Source of the DNA: Provencibacterium sp. | GTDB taxonomy: Bacteria > Bacillota > Clostridia > Oscillospirales > Ruminococcaceae | Assembly: GCA_022793895.1 (NCBI GenBank) | Contig: JAAWDS010000050.1 | Span: 1-40,190 of the forward strand | DNA length: 40,190 nucleotides | Direction: 5' to 3' | Shown here: positions 25,280 to 34,205 of the stretch, piece by piece | Layout of the letters: every line of letters starts with the position of its first letter | Numbering within the stretch: the stretch's first letter is position 1 | The notes under the pieces: model-generated | Told to the model about the DNA's origin: nothing | The model's input: the letters and a program-made list of their open reading frames with translations, nothing else | The model's database searches: none | Program-made: the position numbers and the translations under genes

Positions 25280-26275
25280 TCAACAGCCTTCCAGGGTTGC
25301 CTGGGCAAGTATCTTTTCCGCAATCTCCATCGTGTGGAGGGCATCCCCAAAGGAGGAAAGGGGTTGCCTGCGGCTGCGGCAGCCGTCTACAAAATCCCGC
25401 GCGACGTTCTGCACGCCGGTGTACACAAAAAACGCATCGCTTCCGGCTACCTCGCGGGTATCATACCGCTCGCCGGTGAGATCCCCGTCGTGGTAAAGCA
25501 TGCCGAAGGTTTCGTGCTCGGCGTTCACATAAATTCCCGGCGCGTGCATCTCCACCGAAAATTCCCGTTTCCCGCTCGACCAGCTATTGATAAGATAACC
25601 GTTGCTGCCGTTCTCAAACTGTAGGGTTGCGGAAATAAAATTGATGTCCGGCGTCCCCACCCGCTTAACCTCGCTGTGCATCTCGCGCACGCGCACATAA
25701 TCGTTGCCGCCGCACATCCAGCGCAGGGTATCAATCGAGTGCACGGTATCATCCATCATGTGATCGCGCGCGCCGATAAACGGCGTGGCCTCGCACTTAT
25801 AGAACCGGCAGACCGCATGGGTAACCGGCCCGCGCTCCAGGCATTTCTCCCGGAGCAGCTTTACCATCGGCGTCTGCCGGCGCTGGAAGGAAACCTGGGT
25901 AATGCAGCGGTTCTTCTCCGCCCGGTAAAGCAGGCTCTTCGCTTGATGGATGGTGAGAGCAAACGGCTTCTCGATCATCAAGTCCAGCCCCTGATCCAGC
26001 ACCCAGGCCCATATATCATACATGATGTGCGGCTGCCCTACACAGACCACCGCATCCGGCTGAATCTCGCGGATCATCTTCTGATAGTCGAAAACGCCGC
26101 CCTCGCCATAGCGCTTAGCGATCCCATACTGATCGGCGGTTTTATCCCGCCGCTCCAGATCGATATCGCAAATAGCCGCCATCTCCACATCCGGCAAGCT
26201 GTCGAACGCCGGATAGATTACCTGGTTGGCCCGGCTTCCCGCGCCAATCATCACTACCTTAAAAGGGGACAACAT
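25280..26275 (-). CDS. Gfo/Idh/MocA-family oxidoreductase (1)
   Basis: NAD(P)-dependent sugar or cyclitol dehydrogenase of 331 residues. The Rossmann motif is VVMIGAGSRANQV, and the family signature EKPFALT falls near 95-101. The catalytic stretch is DDTVHSIDTLRW, with the histidine in the usual place. It is closely similar to the second oxidoreductase at 27079-28065 (shared VGTPDINFISATL and NSWSSGKREFSVEMHAPG), an obvious duplication. ATG 26275 follows AGGGAGGAAG; the longer frame has no such site. A TIM-barrel isomerase-like gene lies 20 bases upstream. Confidence 0.92.
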   Translation of the reverse strand: MLSPFKVVMIGAGSRANQVIYPAFDSLPDVEMAAICDIDLERRDKTADQYGIAKRYGEGGVFDYQKMIREIQPDAVVCVGQPHIMYDIWAWVLDQGLDLMIEKPFALTIHQAKSLLYRAEKNRCITQVSFQRRQTPMVKLLREKCLERGPVTHAVCRFYKCEATPFIGARDHMMDDTVHSIDTLRWMCGGNDYVRVREMHSEVKRVGTPDINFISATLQFENGSNGYLINSWSSGKREFSVEMHAPGIYVNAEHETFGMLYHDGDLTGERYDTREVAGSDAFFVYTGVQNVARDFVDGCRSRRQPLSSFGDALHTMEIAEKILAQATLEGC

Positions 26276-26294
26276 TGCAGCTTCCTCCCTTCGC

Positions 26295-27074
26295 TCAGCC
26301 AACCAGACTCTTGACATAGGCGAGCTCTTTGGGGGTCAGCTCATCCACCAGCTCCTCGGCGGTATACTCCGCAGGCAAGCATATATCCCCAGTATAGCAC
26401 CGCTTTTTCAGGTAGTCAATAATATCGGGGTAAGAAGTCATTCCCTGCACGCCGGTGGTGAAATAGGGCTTCCAAAGCACATTCGCGGACTCCGGCCCGT
26501 TTTTGCGCACCCAATAGGCGCTCTTGAGGTTGACCAAGATCAGCTTATCCCAAATGATATCCAGCGCATGATCCGGTTCCTCGCCGGTCAGGCCGCTGTG
26601 CGCCGCATCCCAAACCGCGCCGATGTGCTTCGGATCGTAATCCTCCACCAGATGGCGAAGCTGCATGGTGTTGAACACCTGGCGGCCATAGTGGTTTTGA
26701 ACGCCCACCTGAACGCCGTATTTCTCGCAGAGGGGAACGAGCGAATCCAAATATTTTTTGAACTGCGCTTCGCTGTAAAGATAGCCCTCCGGCTTATCCA
26801 TCGGAGCCATGATGCGGATGATCGGAACGCCCGCCTTCTGGCAGGCTTCAAAGACAGCCTCATCGGTAGAGGAGGCCACGCTCATGATGGAGACGCCGTA
26901 TTCCCCGAAGGTTTTCGCCAGCTTGGGGAGATCCTCCACCGCATTTTTAGGCTCTGCCTGGTAGCCGTCGCGCAACGGAAATTCAACGCCGTCAAAGCCC
27001 CAATCCGCGACCTTCTTCGCCAATTCGGTGGCCGTTAAGGTTTTCCAAGGTTTAGTAAATACCGAAAAACGCAT
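26295..27074 (-). CDS. Sugar phosphate isomerase/epimerase-like TIM barrel
   Basis: Xylose-isomerase-like (AP endonuclease 2 fold) protein of 259 residues. Metal-ligand positions are visible in WGFDGVEFPLRDG, VQNHYGRQ, GAVWDAAHSGL and the C-terminal PAEY. Relatives include hydroxypyruvate isomerases, 3-keto sugar epimerases and inosose enzymes. Between two Gfo/Idh dehydrogenases it may act on a keto-sugar made by one of them; that is inference. ATG 27074 follows AAAGGGGAT. It starts 4 bases after the second oxidoreductase stop. Confidence 0.88.
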   Translation of the reverse strand: MRFSVFTKPWKTLTATELAKKVADWGFDGVEFPLRDGYQAEPKNAVEDLPKLAKTFGEYGVSIMSVASSTDEAVFEACQKAGVPIIRIMAPMDKPEGYLYSEAQFKKYLDSLVPLCEKYGVQVGVQNHYGRQVFNTMQLRHLVEDYDPKHIGAVWDAAHSGLTGEEPDHALDIIWDKLILVNLKSAYWVRKNGPESANVLWKPYFTTGVQGMTSYPDIIDYLKKRCYTGDICLPAEYTAEELVDELTPKELAYVKSLVG

Positions 27075-27078
27075 TTTC

Positions 27079-28065
27079 TTATCCCCTTTTCCATTCTTTA
27101 CAGGTGTTCTCTGCGAGTATCTTAAAAAGGATATCCATCGTTTTCAGCGTGTTTTGGAAGCAGCACTGAGGCTGCCCTCCCTCCCGCACATGGCGGATAA
27201 AATCCTCCGCCATTGCGGTAACGCCGGTAAAATCCGGGTAGCGGCTGCTTCCGGCCACCGCTTCGGAGCCGTAGCGCACGCCCTCTACATCGCCGTTTTC
27301 ATAGAGATATGCCTCCACCTCGTGCTCCGCCCGGGCAAACGCGCCCGGCGCGTGCATTTCCACCGAAAACTCGCGCTTCCCGCTCGACCAGCTGTTGATA
27401 AAATACCCGGTCGATCCGTTATCAAAGGAAAGCGTAGCCGAAATGAAGTTGATATCCGGCGTTCCTACCCGTTTCATTTCACTTTTGACGTCCACAACCT
27501 CGCCGCCGCACATCCAGCGCAACGTATCCACCGAGTGCACCGTATCATCCAGCAGATGATCTCGCGCGCCGGTAAAGGGCTGCGGCTCCGCCTTGTAAAA
27601 TTTACAGACGGCATGTGTCACCGGCCCATGCTGAAGGCACCTTTCGCGCATCTCCACCACCAGCGGAGTGTAGCGGCGCTGAAGCGCTACCTGAGTAACG
27701 CAGCCGTTCTTCTCCGCCAGCCAGGCCAGCGCCTTCGCTTCATGATGGGTGAGTCCCAGCGGTTTTTCAATCAACAGGTTTACCCCGCGCTCCAGCAGAT
27801 CGCCGTAAATATCGTAAAGCAGATGGGGTTGACCGATGCAGGCAACCGCGCTCGGCTTGCGTTCTTCCACCATCCGGATATAGGCTTTCCCGTCCCCGCT
27901 GTAAACGTGTTCAATACCGAACTCCTTCGCGGCGCTCTCGGCCGCCTCCGGGTTCAGATCGCACACGCCCGCCAGCCGGACGCCCTTTAGCCCGGACAGG
28001 GCGGGGAAAATGGCCTCCCTAGCCCTTCTCCCCGCGCCGATGATACATACATCCAACCTGTCCAT
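27079..28065 (-). CDS. Gfo/Idh/MocA-family oxidoreductase (2)
   Basis: A 328-residue paralogue of the enzyme at 25280-26275, with VCIIGAGRRAREA as dinucleotide motif, EKPLGLTHHEA and DDTVHSVDTLRW. The two differ most in the first 90 and last 80 residues, suggesting related but distinct substrates or opposite redox steps, as in 3-keto-sugar shuttles. ATG 28065 lies directly behind GGAGGAACC and 11 bases after the stop of the solute-binding protein. Confidence 0.92.
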   Translation of the reverse strand: MDRLDVCIIGAGRRAREAIFPALSGLKGVRLAGVCDLNPEAAESAAKEFGIEHVYSGDGKAYIRMVEERKPSAVACIGQPHLLYDIYGDLLERGVNLLIEKPLGLTHHEAKALAWLAEKNGCVTQVALQRRYTPLVVEMRERCLQHGPVTHAVCKFYKAEPQPFTGARDHLLDDTVHSVDTLRWMCGGEVVDVKSEMKRVGTPDINFISATLSFDNGSTGYFINSWSSGKREFSVEMHAPGAFARAEHEVEAYLYENGDVEGVRYGSEAVAGSSRYPDFTGVTAMAEDFIRHVREGGQPQCCFQNTLKTMDILFKILAENTCKEWKRG

Positions 28066-28075
28066 GGTTCCTCCG

Positions 28076-29884
28076 TTATTTCGAGCCGTACATCGAATCG
28101 TAAGCGTTCTGCATGATGCTGATATAGTTCTGAACGCCCATGCCTTCGAGGGCTCCTACATAGTCCGCCCAGCCGGATTCAACGTCGATTTCGCCGGTAA
28201 CGAAACGGGCGGTCATCTCATCGATATAGTCGTCGATAATGACCTTCAGATCGGAATAGCTGGTGGCGTCCTGCTCGCCGTAAACCAACGTCGGAACGCA
28301 GCGCTCGGCAGGGATGGCATAGGGGGTGAGCTTCTCTTTGGATTCATCGAGCTTCATGATCTCGTTGTAGCTGCTCAGCTCGGCCATGCGGTCTACAGAG
28401 CCCTCTTTGCCATAGGAGTGCAGGTAAGTAATAACCTCGTCGTAGCTGTCCACATACTGGCTCAGGCGCCACTTCTCGTTGCGGGCGGAGGGAGCGGTCT
28501 GATCCCAGGAGCTGTTTTCAGGCTGGCTGCCATAGATAACCAGTTCTTCAAAGTAAGCGGGCTGCCCGTTGAAGTCCAGCTTGTTCGGGTCATTGATGTA
28601 CTGCCAGCACTCACCCTCCATACCGATGTAAGCGTTGTAGCTGACATCCTCGCGGAAGAACAGGTCGCCCAAACGGAACGCAACCTCCGGATACTCACAG
28701 GCGCTGGTAATGGCGAATTTCGGCGTAGCGCCGGCGTTAATGTTCTGGTTGGCCTGCTTGGTGCCGCGCGGTCCGGTCAGTGGAGGAAGCACAAAGTATT
28801 GATACCAGCGCTTGCTGTCGCCGGATTTTTTGGTGAATTCTTCCGGGCCCCAACCGAAGCCAACGGCAAGAACCGGCGCATCGGGGGTCTCTCCCACTGC
28901 AATGAGCTCATCCTTGGTAGCGGTGAAGGCGTTTTTCGCGATGAGGCCCTCTGCATAGAGATCCGCCAGGTAGATGAGCATCTCCTTATAGCTGTCCTCA
29001 ATGGGAGTGAAGTGGAGCTTCTTGCTCTCATCCAGATAGGTGCGGTTGGAATCCATGTCGCCGAAAGTATTCCCGAAGAACTGGATAAACTGCTTGTAGC
29101 CGTTTTCCTTGTAGCCCTTCGACCAATCGCCGCCGATCGGAACCTCATCCTTCTGGCCGTTGCCGTTCGGGTCGTTATCGCGGACGGCAATCAGGTAGTT
29201 TTTGAAATCCTCGGTGGTGTCCGGAACTTCCATGTTCAGCGCCTCCAGGAACGGGCCATAGATCCAGCCGCGTCCGTCGCCGCGAATGCAGTGGTAGCAG
29301 TTGTTGATGTCCGGCAGGGAATAGAGGTGCCCGTCTGCGCCGGTGCAGTTGTTGCGCGCCACCGGGGCCTCTTCAAAATAGGGAACGGCAAAGTGCGCAT
29401 ACTTGTCAAACAGATCGTCGAGCGGAATGATGACGCCCTTCGCGCCATAGTCGGAGAGCTCGGCTGTGTTGGTGAGGGTCGAGCTGCCCATAATGATATC
29501 GGGAAGCTCGCCGGAGTTGAGGACGAGGTTCATCTTGGTCTTTGCATCCGACTGCGGCGCGCCGGTAATTTCGAGCTTTACGCCGGAGAGATCCTCCAAA
29601 AACGCGGTGAATTTATTATCTTCCCGCTTAAAGGAGGTAACGCGGTCGGTATAGTTGTTGAAGATGGTCAAGGTAATGTCGGCGCCTTCCTTGACGATCG
29701 GCAGCTCACCGGGGGCGGTGACAATGCTATCGTCGCTGGGAGCTGCCCCTGCGCTGCTGGCCGGAGCGCCGGAACTGGCCGGAGCTGCGGAGCTGCTCGG
29801 CTGGCTTCCCCCGCCGCCGGAGCAGGCAGTCAGAGAGGACAGGAGCAGGGCGCAGACCAGGGTGGTTGCGAGTGTCTTTTTCAT
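28076..29884 (-). CDS. Sugar ABC transporter solute-binding lipoprotein
   Basis: Membrane-anchored binding protein of 602 residues, of the large LplA/YtcQ-like type that works with YteP/YtcP permeases on oligosaccharides. A lipoprotein signal ends in LSSLTAC with the acylated cysteine at C21, followed by a Gly/Ser/Ala/Pro linker (about 22-55) and the bilobal domain. ATG 29884 follows AAAGGAG. Three hairpins lie in the 158-base gap before it and may raise or stabilise its mRNA relative to the permeases. The ligand cannot be read from sequence. Confidence 0.93.
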   Translation of the reverse strand: MKKTLATTLVCALLLSSLTACSGGGGSQPSSSAAPASSGAPASSAGAAPSDDSIVTAPGELPIVKEGADITLTIFNNYTDRVTSFKREDNKFTAFLEDLSGVKLEITGAPQSDAKTKMNLVLNSGELPDIIMGSSTLTNTAELSDYGAKGVIIPLDDLFDKYAHFAVPYFEEAPVARNNCTGADGHLYSLPDINNCYHCIRGDGRGWIYGPFLEALNMEVPDTTEDFKNYLIAVRDNDPNGNGQKDEVPIGGDWSKGYKENGYKQFIQFFGNTFGDMDSNRTYLDESKKLHFTPIEDSYKEMLIYLADLYAEGLIAKNAFTATKDELIAVGETPDAPVLAVGFGWGPEEFTKKSGDSKRWYQYFVLPPLTGPRGTKQANQNINAGATPKFAITSACEYPEVAFRLGDLFFREDVSYNAYIGMEGECWQYINDPNKLDFNGQPAYFEELVIYGSQPENSSWDQTAPSARNEKWRLSQYVDSYDEVITYLHSYGKEGSVDRMAELSSYNEIMKLDESKEKLTPYAIPAERCVPTLVYGEQDATSYSDLKVIIDDYIDEMTARFVTGEIDVESGWADYVGALEGMGVQNYISIMQNAYDSMYGSK

Positions 29885-29906
29885 CTTGTTTCTCCTTTCC
29901 ATTTGC

Positions 29907-29972
29907 CGGTTGCTTGTTATCAAGCAACGGTTGCTTATCATCAAGCAGCTTCAAAGGAAGATTACTTTGAAG
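29907..29972 (-). repeat. Tandem repeat and hairpins before the solute-binding protein
   Basis: A 21-base unit (29907-29927) is repeated at 29928-29948 with 18 of 21 bases identical. Each copy folds as a small stem (TTGCTTG/CAAGCAA and TGCTT/AAGCA). A third stem CTTCAAAG/CTTTGAAG follows at 29949-29972. It lies between the permease stop and the lipoprotein start; an mRNA processing or stabilising role is likely but inferred. Confidence 0.7.
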
Positions 29973-30041
29973 TCCGCGCCGGTACGGCGGAAGGCTATGT
30001 AAAGAAGCGGCCTCTGCTTTGATTTTAGGGTTTTAGGGGCT

Positions 30042-30971
30042 TTAGCCCTTCAAGGATCCGATCATGACGCCTTTGACAAAGTATTTCTGAATGAAGGGAT
30101 AGAGGATCATCAGCGGCGCGCTCGCCACCACAATGACCGAATATTTCAACAGCTGTTGCAGGTTGGAGAGCTCCTCCAGCTTGCTGTCTCCCATCGCCAT
30201 TAAAATGGAATCGGGCATCTGTGTGACAAACAGGATGTCGCGCAGCACCAGTTGCAGCGGATAGAGATCGGAATCGCTCAGGTAGAGCAGCGCACGGAAA
30301 TATCCGTTCCAGTGTCCCACCGCGCAGAACAGCACCATGACGGCCAGAATGGGCTTGGAGAGCGGCAGCGCTATCCGCCAGAAGAACTGTAGGTCAGAAC
30401 AGCTGTCGATGTGCGCCGCATCCAGCAGCTCGGTCGGAATGGTGGACTTAAAGAAGGTGCGCACCAGAATGATGTTATAGGCTGAGAGCATAAACGGAAT
30501 GATCAGCGCCCAGCGCGTATTGAGCAGGCGCAGGTTCCGGACCAGCAGGTAATCAGGGATCATGCCGCCGTTGAAGAACATGGTGAACATGAACACGAAG
30601 GTGAAGAACCCGCGGCCGGGCATATCGCTGCGCGAGAGCGGGTAAGCCGCCAGCACGATGAGGATCAGGTTTACCGTCGTGCCGCCCACCATATAGAGGA
30701 ACGCGTTGAGATAGCCGGACATCAGCAGCCGGTGCTTAAGGATAGCGCCGTAGGCGTCCAGCGTCGGTTCAACCGGCCAGAGCCAGACCTTGTTGGTGAT
30801 AACCGCATAGCCGGAGCTGAAGGAGCAGCTTACCACATAGATCAGCGGATAAAGAACCATCAACCCGAAAATCCCCAAAACGATCGCGTTTATCGTAAAA
30901 AACACCTTGTCGCTGAGCGGATCCCGGATTTTATTCCGAATCGGATTTCCATCCTTGGTTAAAGCAGCCAA
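30042..30971 (-). CDS. Sugar ABC transporter permease (YtcP/LplC type)
   Basis: Inner-membrane channel subunit of 309 residues with about six hydrophobic helices. The ATPase-docking EAA loop is LLDAAHIDSCSDLQFFWRIA, in which the usual D-G-A is D-S-C. It pairs with the permease at 30993-31970. The start codon is TTG at 30971, nine bases after AGGAGG. No ATPase gene is in the locus; a shared MsmK-like ATPase elsewhere is expected from what is known of CUT1 systems in Firmicutes. Confidence 0.93.
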   Translation of the reverse strand: MAALTKDGNPIRNKIRDPLSDKVFFTINAIVLGIFGLMVLYPLIYVVSCSFSSGYAVITNKVWLWPVEPTLDAYGAILKHRLLMSGYLNAFLYMVGGTTVNLILIVLAAYPLSRSDMPGRGFFTFVFMFTMFFNGGMIPDYLLVRNLRLLNTRWALIIPFMLSAYNIILVRTFFKSTIPTELLDAAHIDSCSDLQFFWRIALPLSKPILAVMVLFCAVGHWNGYFRALLYLSDSDLYPLQLVLRDILFVTQMPDSILMAMGDSKLEELSNLQQLLKYSVIVVASAPLMILYPFIQKYFVKGVMIGSLKG

Positions 30972-30992
30972 ATGAAGAACCTCCTTTCTTGT

Positions 30993-31970
30993 CTACCACA
31001 GGCTCGTTTCCGAAACCTTGCGGGAAATCTGGTTGACCGTAACGACCAGCACGAGGCCAACCAGCGACTGGAACAGGCCGACGGCCGCGCCGTAAGAGAG
31101 ATCCGCAGTTCCGGTCAGGCCCACCTTATAGACATAGGTACTGACAATCTCGGAGGTCTGCAAGTTCAGCGGCTTCTGCATGAGATAAACCTTTTCAAAG
31201 CCAACCGAGAGGACCTTGCCCATATCGAGAATGAGCAGCACAATGATCGTCTGCGCAATCCCCGGCAGATCGATGTGCCAGATGCGCTGCCACATATTCG
31301 CCCCGTCTATCCGGGCCGCCTCATGCAGTTCGGGATCCACCGAGGAGAGGGTCGCCAGATAGATGATCGAGCTGTAGCCCGCTCCCTGCCAGACCCCTGA
31401 CCAGACGTAAATATGCGGAAACATGCTCGCGCTGCCCATAAAATCAATCGATTCCATCCCTAAGAGTTCCAGAAAACGGTTGACAAGGCCATACTGCGGG
31501 CTGAGCACCTGGGTCAGCAGGCCGACCAGCACCACCACCGAAAGGAAGTAAGGCGCATAGGTTACCATTTGAATAGTTTTCTTGTAGGCTTGGCTGCGCA
31601 GGCTGTTGAGCCCCAGAGCCAGAATGACCGCTACCGGGAGCCCGGCCAAGAGGCCGTAAACGCTCAGCGTCAGCGTATTGATGATGATGCGCCAGCAGTT
31701 ATAAACGCCGAAGAACCGGGTAAAGTTTGCTAAACCCACCCACGGGCTGTGGGAGATGCCCAGCATTGGGTTATACTTGCGGAAGGCGATCTGAACGCCG
31801 TACATCGGGACATAGTTGAAGATAATAACATAGATAAACGGGATCAAGATGATGAGGTAAAGCTGGCGGGCGTTATAAATGCGGTGCAGCAATTTTTGAA
31901 GATCCTTCTTCCGCTGCTCCTGCTTGGTGAGCTTTGCCGCAGGCGGGGCGCTCAGTGGTTTTACGTTCAT
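30993..31970 (-). CDS. Sugar ABC transporter permease (YteP/LplB type)
   Basis: A 325-residue permease with six predicted helices and a basic N-terminal tail (about 1-35). The helix NYVPMYGVQIAFRKYNP and the EAA loop LHEAARIDGANMWQRIWHID are typical of the LplB subfamily. ATG 31970 is preceded by GGGAGGAAG. It starts 12 bases after the dehydrogenase stop and ends 21 bases before the next permease, so the order is permease, permease, binding protein in one transcript. Confidence 0.94.
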   Translation of the reverse strand: MNVKPLSAPPAAKLTKQEQRKKDLQKLLHRIYNARQLYLIILIPFIYVIIFNYVPMYGVQIAFRKYNPMLGISHSPWVGLANFTRFFGVYNCWRIIINTLTLSVYGLLAGLPVAVILALGLNSLRSQAYKKTIQMVTYAPYFLSVVVLVGLLTQVLSPQYGLVNRFLELLGMESIDFMGSASMFPHIYVWSGVWQGAGYSSIIYLATLSSVDPELHEAARIDGANMWQRIWHIDLPGIAQTIIVLLILDMGKVLSVGFEKVYLMQKPLNLQTSEIVSTYVYKVGLTGTADLSYGAAVGLFQSLVGLVLVVTVNQISRKVSETSLW

Positions 31971-31982
31971 CTTCCTCCCCCT

Positions 31983-32981
31983 TTAGGCCAGAATCTCCCA
32001 GCGGCTGGCCGGGATCTCATAGTGCGTCTTTTCCCCGTGGATAGCGTGCAGAATATCGGTGACAATGCAGTTCATCAGCGCCTGCCACTCCTGATGGGTG
32101 GCGCCGGCAATGTGCGGGGTGAGAACGGTGTTGTCCATCCCGCGCAGCCGCTCCAGCTCCGCCCCCTCCAACGGCTCGCGGTTAAAGACATCCAGCACCG
32201 CCCGGATACGTCCGCTCTGAAGCTCATCGTAAAGGGCGTCGTTATCGACCAGCACCGCGCGCGCCGAGTTGATAAACAAGCCGCCGTCCGGAATGAGGGA
32301 CAGGCGCCGGCGGGTAATCATTCCCTTGGTGCTGGGGAGCACCGGCGCATGGTTGGAAACAATGGGGCAGGCCATCACCTCATCCAGCTCCGCCTTCTGC
32401 GCGCCCAGATCGGCGGCCGCCTCTGCGGAAAGGAAGGGGTCATAGAGCTTAATGGTGCAGCCAAAGGGGGCGAGCATCTGTAAAAATTCGCGGGCGGTGC
32501 TGCTCGCGGAGATGATACCGACGGTGTTGCCGGTCAGCTCATCGCCCGTTCCGTTCGACTTAGCGCCCGCCCAATCCCCGGTACGGATGTCCCGGTCGCA
32601 ACTCTTGAAGTTGCGCAGCGAGACGAACACGGCCGCCATGCAATACTCCGCAACGCTGCGCGCAATCCTGCCCGCGCCGGAAAAAACGCGGATGCCCCGA
32701 TCAAAGGTTTCATCCGGGATGCGGTTTTTCAGCGTTCCGGCCGCGTGGCCAATGTACTTGAGGTTTTTAGCGGCCTCCAGCGCCTCTCCCGTCAGTACGG
32801 GGGATCCCCAGGTAGTCAATAGGATATCCGCATCCTGAATTTTTACCGCCAGTTCTTCCGAAGTCAGCTCCTTCTCCGACTCGTTATAAATCACCTCAAA
32901 GCTCTTGTCGAGCAGCTCGCGGCAGGCAGGAGAACAGACCTTCTCCAGAGACTTTTTTGCAGGCACAACCAACGCTTTCAT
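31983..32981 (-). CDS. 2-hydroxyacid dehydrogenase-like protein with altered nucleotide motif
   Basis: A 332-residue member of the D-isomer-specific 2-hydroxyacid dehydrogenase family. Catalytic elements are present: NSARAVLVDNDAL with arginine, FNREPLE with glutamate and LTPHIAGATHQE with histidine. The Rossmann turn, normally GxGxxG, reads GIISASSTAREFL, so two glycines are lost. It may use the cofactor differently or be inactive. ATG 32981 follows AAGGAAGG; the longer frame to 33023 lacks a better site. The gap to the next gene (32982-33075) holds a GGCC-rich hairpin and the palindrome CCTTTTATAAAAGG (33059-33072). Confidence 0.85.
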   Translation of the reverse strand: MKALVVPAKKSLEKVCSPACRELLDKSFEVIYNESEKELTSEELAVKIQDADILLTTWGSPVLTGEALEAAKNLKYIGHAAGTLKNRIPDETFDRGIRVFSGAGRIARSVAEYCMAAVFVSLRNFKSCDRDIRTGDWAGAKSNGTGDELTGNTVGIISASSTAREFLQMLAPFGCTIKLYDPFLSAEAAADLGAQKAELDEVMACPIVSNHAPVLPSTKGMITRRRLSLIPDGGLFINSARAVLVDNDALYDELQSGRIRAVLDVFNREPLEGAELERLRGMDNTVLTPHIAGATHQEWQALMNCIVTDILHAIHGEKTHYEIPASRWEILA

Positions 32982-33075
32982 GCTTATGACCCTTCCTTTC
33001 CGTCTTCTTTTATGATAAATCAAAATTGTAGGATGGAATAAAGCGGCCGCCTTTCGGCCCTTTTATAAAAGGCGG

Positions 33076-34128
33076 TTAATAGATCCGGCTGTTTGAGAGG
33101 CTCTCATAGTAATCCGGGCTATAGCCGAGCTTATCCAACACCGGCTGGCTCAGGCGGTCCAGCTCTGCGCGCACCTCAGCCGCCATGGGGTAATCCGCCG
33201 CCGCCAGATTCATCCGAAGCTCTTCCGCCGTGCGGGAACCGACCAGCGTAGCGGATACGGCGCTGTTCTGCAACGTCCAGGAGAGCGACAGCGCGGCCAC
33301 GCTCACCCCAAGCTGCTGCGAGAGCGTTTTCATTCCGGCCAGCAGCGCCTCAATCTCCGGCTCCGCGCCCTCGCTGCCGTGCCGGGCCATCTCCCCGGCG
33401 CGGGAATAGTGGAAGTGCCGCGAGTGAAGCTGCGGGACGGAAAGATCGCTGATCTTCTCATACAGCCCGGTGAGGATCCCTTGTTGCAGCGCCATATAAC
33501 CGATGATGCCAATCCCATTTTGTTCGCAATATCCGGCAATTCCGCCCTCAATGGCGCGGGAGATGAGGTTATAGGGCAGCTCGTTCGCTACCACCGGCAC
33601 GCCGGTTTTAGCTATCTCCTGCATCTGTCCCAGGCCGTGGTTGCTCACGCCAATCGCGCGGATTTTGCCTTCTTTCCGGAGGGCGGAAAGCGTGTGAAAC
33701 GCTTCCTCAACGGTAGGCGGATTTTCGCATAGGCTCCGGTCGGAGGAAAAATGCTCAATAGCCTTTGGATTGATAGGCCAATGCAGCAGATAGAGATCGA
33801 TGTAATCGGTCTGCAAGCGCCGCAGGCTCGCCTCGCAGTGGGCGCGCAGCGTCTCAGCGTGCGTGTTGGAGGTGCTGACCTTTGAAACGATCACCGCCTC
33901 TGCCCGCCTGCCCCGAAGCGCTTCGCCCAAGGCGCTTTCGCTCGCCCCATCGTTATAGGCTTCGGCCGTGTCAAAGAGGTTCACTCCGCTATCCAACGCC
34001 AGCGCAACCACTTCATTAACATCCTTCTGGCTTTGTTCGCCCCAATAAGCGCCGCCGCCATAGGGCCAGCACCCCATGCCCAATTTAGAAACCAACAGAT
34101 CCGAATTGCCCAGCCGTCTTTTTTCCAT
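33076..34128 (-). CDS. Aldo/keto reductase
   Basis: NADPH-dependent carbonyl reductase, TIM-barrel fold, 350 residues. The catalytic tetrad can be placed in NLFDTAEAYNDG (Asp and Tyr), VIVSKVS (Lys) and DLYLLHWP (His). NADP-binding text is near the C-terminus (VGSRTAEELRMNLA). It is the first gene of the long minus-strand sugar operon. ATG 34128 follows GGGAAAGG, with a promoter at 34206-34234. It probably reduces or oxidises a sugar-derived carbonyl. Confidence 0.93.
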   Translation of the reverse strand: MEKRRLGNSDLLVSKLGMGCWPYGGGAYWGEQSQKDVNEVVALALDSGVNLFDTAEAYNDGASESALGEALRGRRAEAVIVSKVSTSNTHAETLRAHCEASLRRLQTDYIDLYLLHWPINPKAIEHFSSDRSLCENPPTVEEAFHTLSALRKEGKIRAIGVSNHGLGQMQEIAKTGVPVVANELPYNLISRAIEGGIAGYCEQNGIGIIGYMALQQGILTGLYEKISDLSVPQLHSRHFHYSRAGEMARHGSEGAEPEIEALLAGMKTLSQQLGVSVAALSLSWTLQNSAVSATLVGSRTAEELRMNLAAADYPMAAEVRAELDRLSQPVLDKLGYSPDYYESLSNSRIY

Positions 34129-34205
34129 AGCCTTTCCCCGATTCTTTTTGTATTCTACAGGTCCACGTTTTATATGTTTTTTGCATGTAGCTTTAACTTA
34201 TAGGT

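Noticed and set aside
28010-30022. A 670-codon open frame on the plus strand
   Set aside because: It is antisense to the lipoprotein gene, which has a clear lipobox and ribosome binding site. The translation is low in recognisable motifs.
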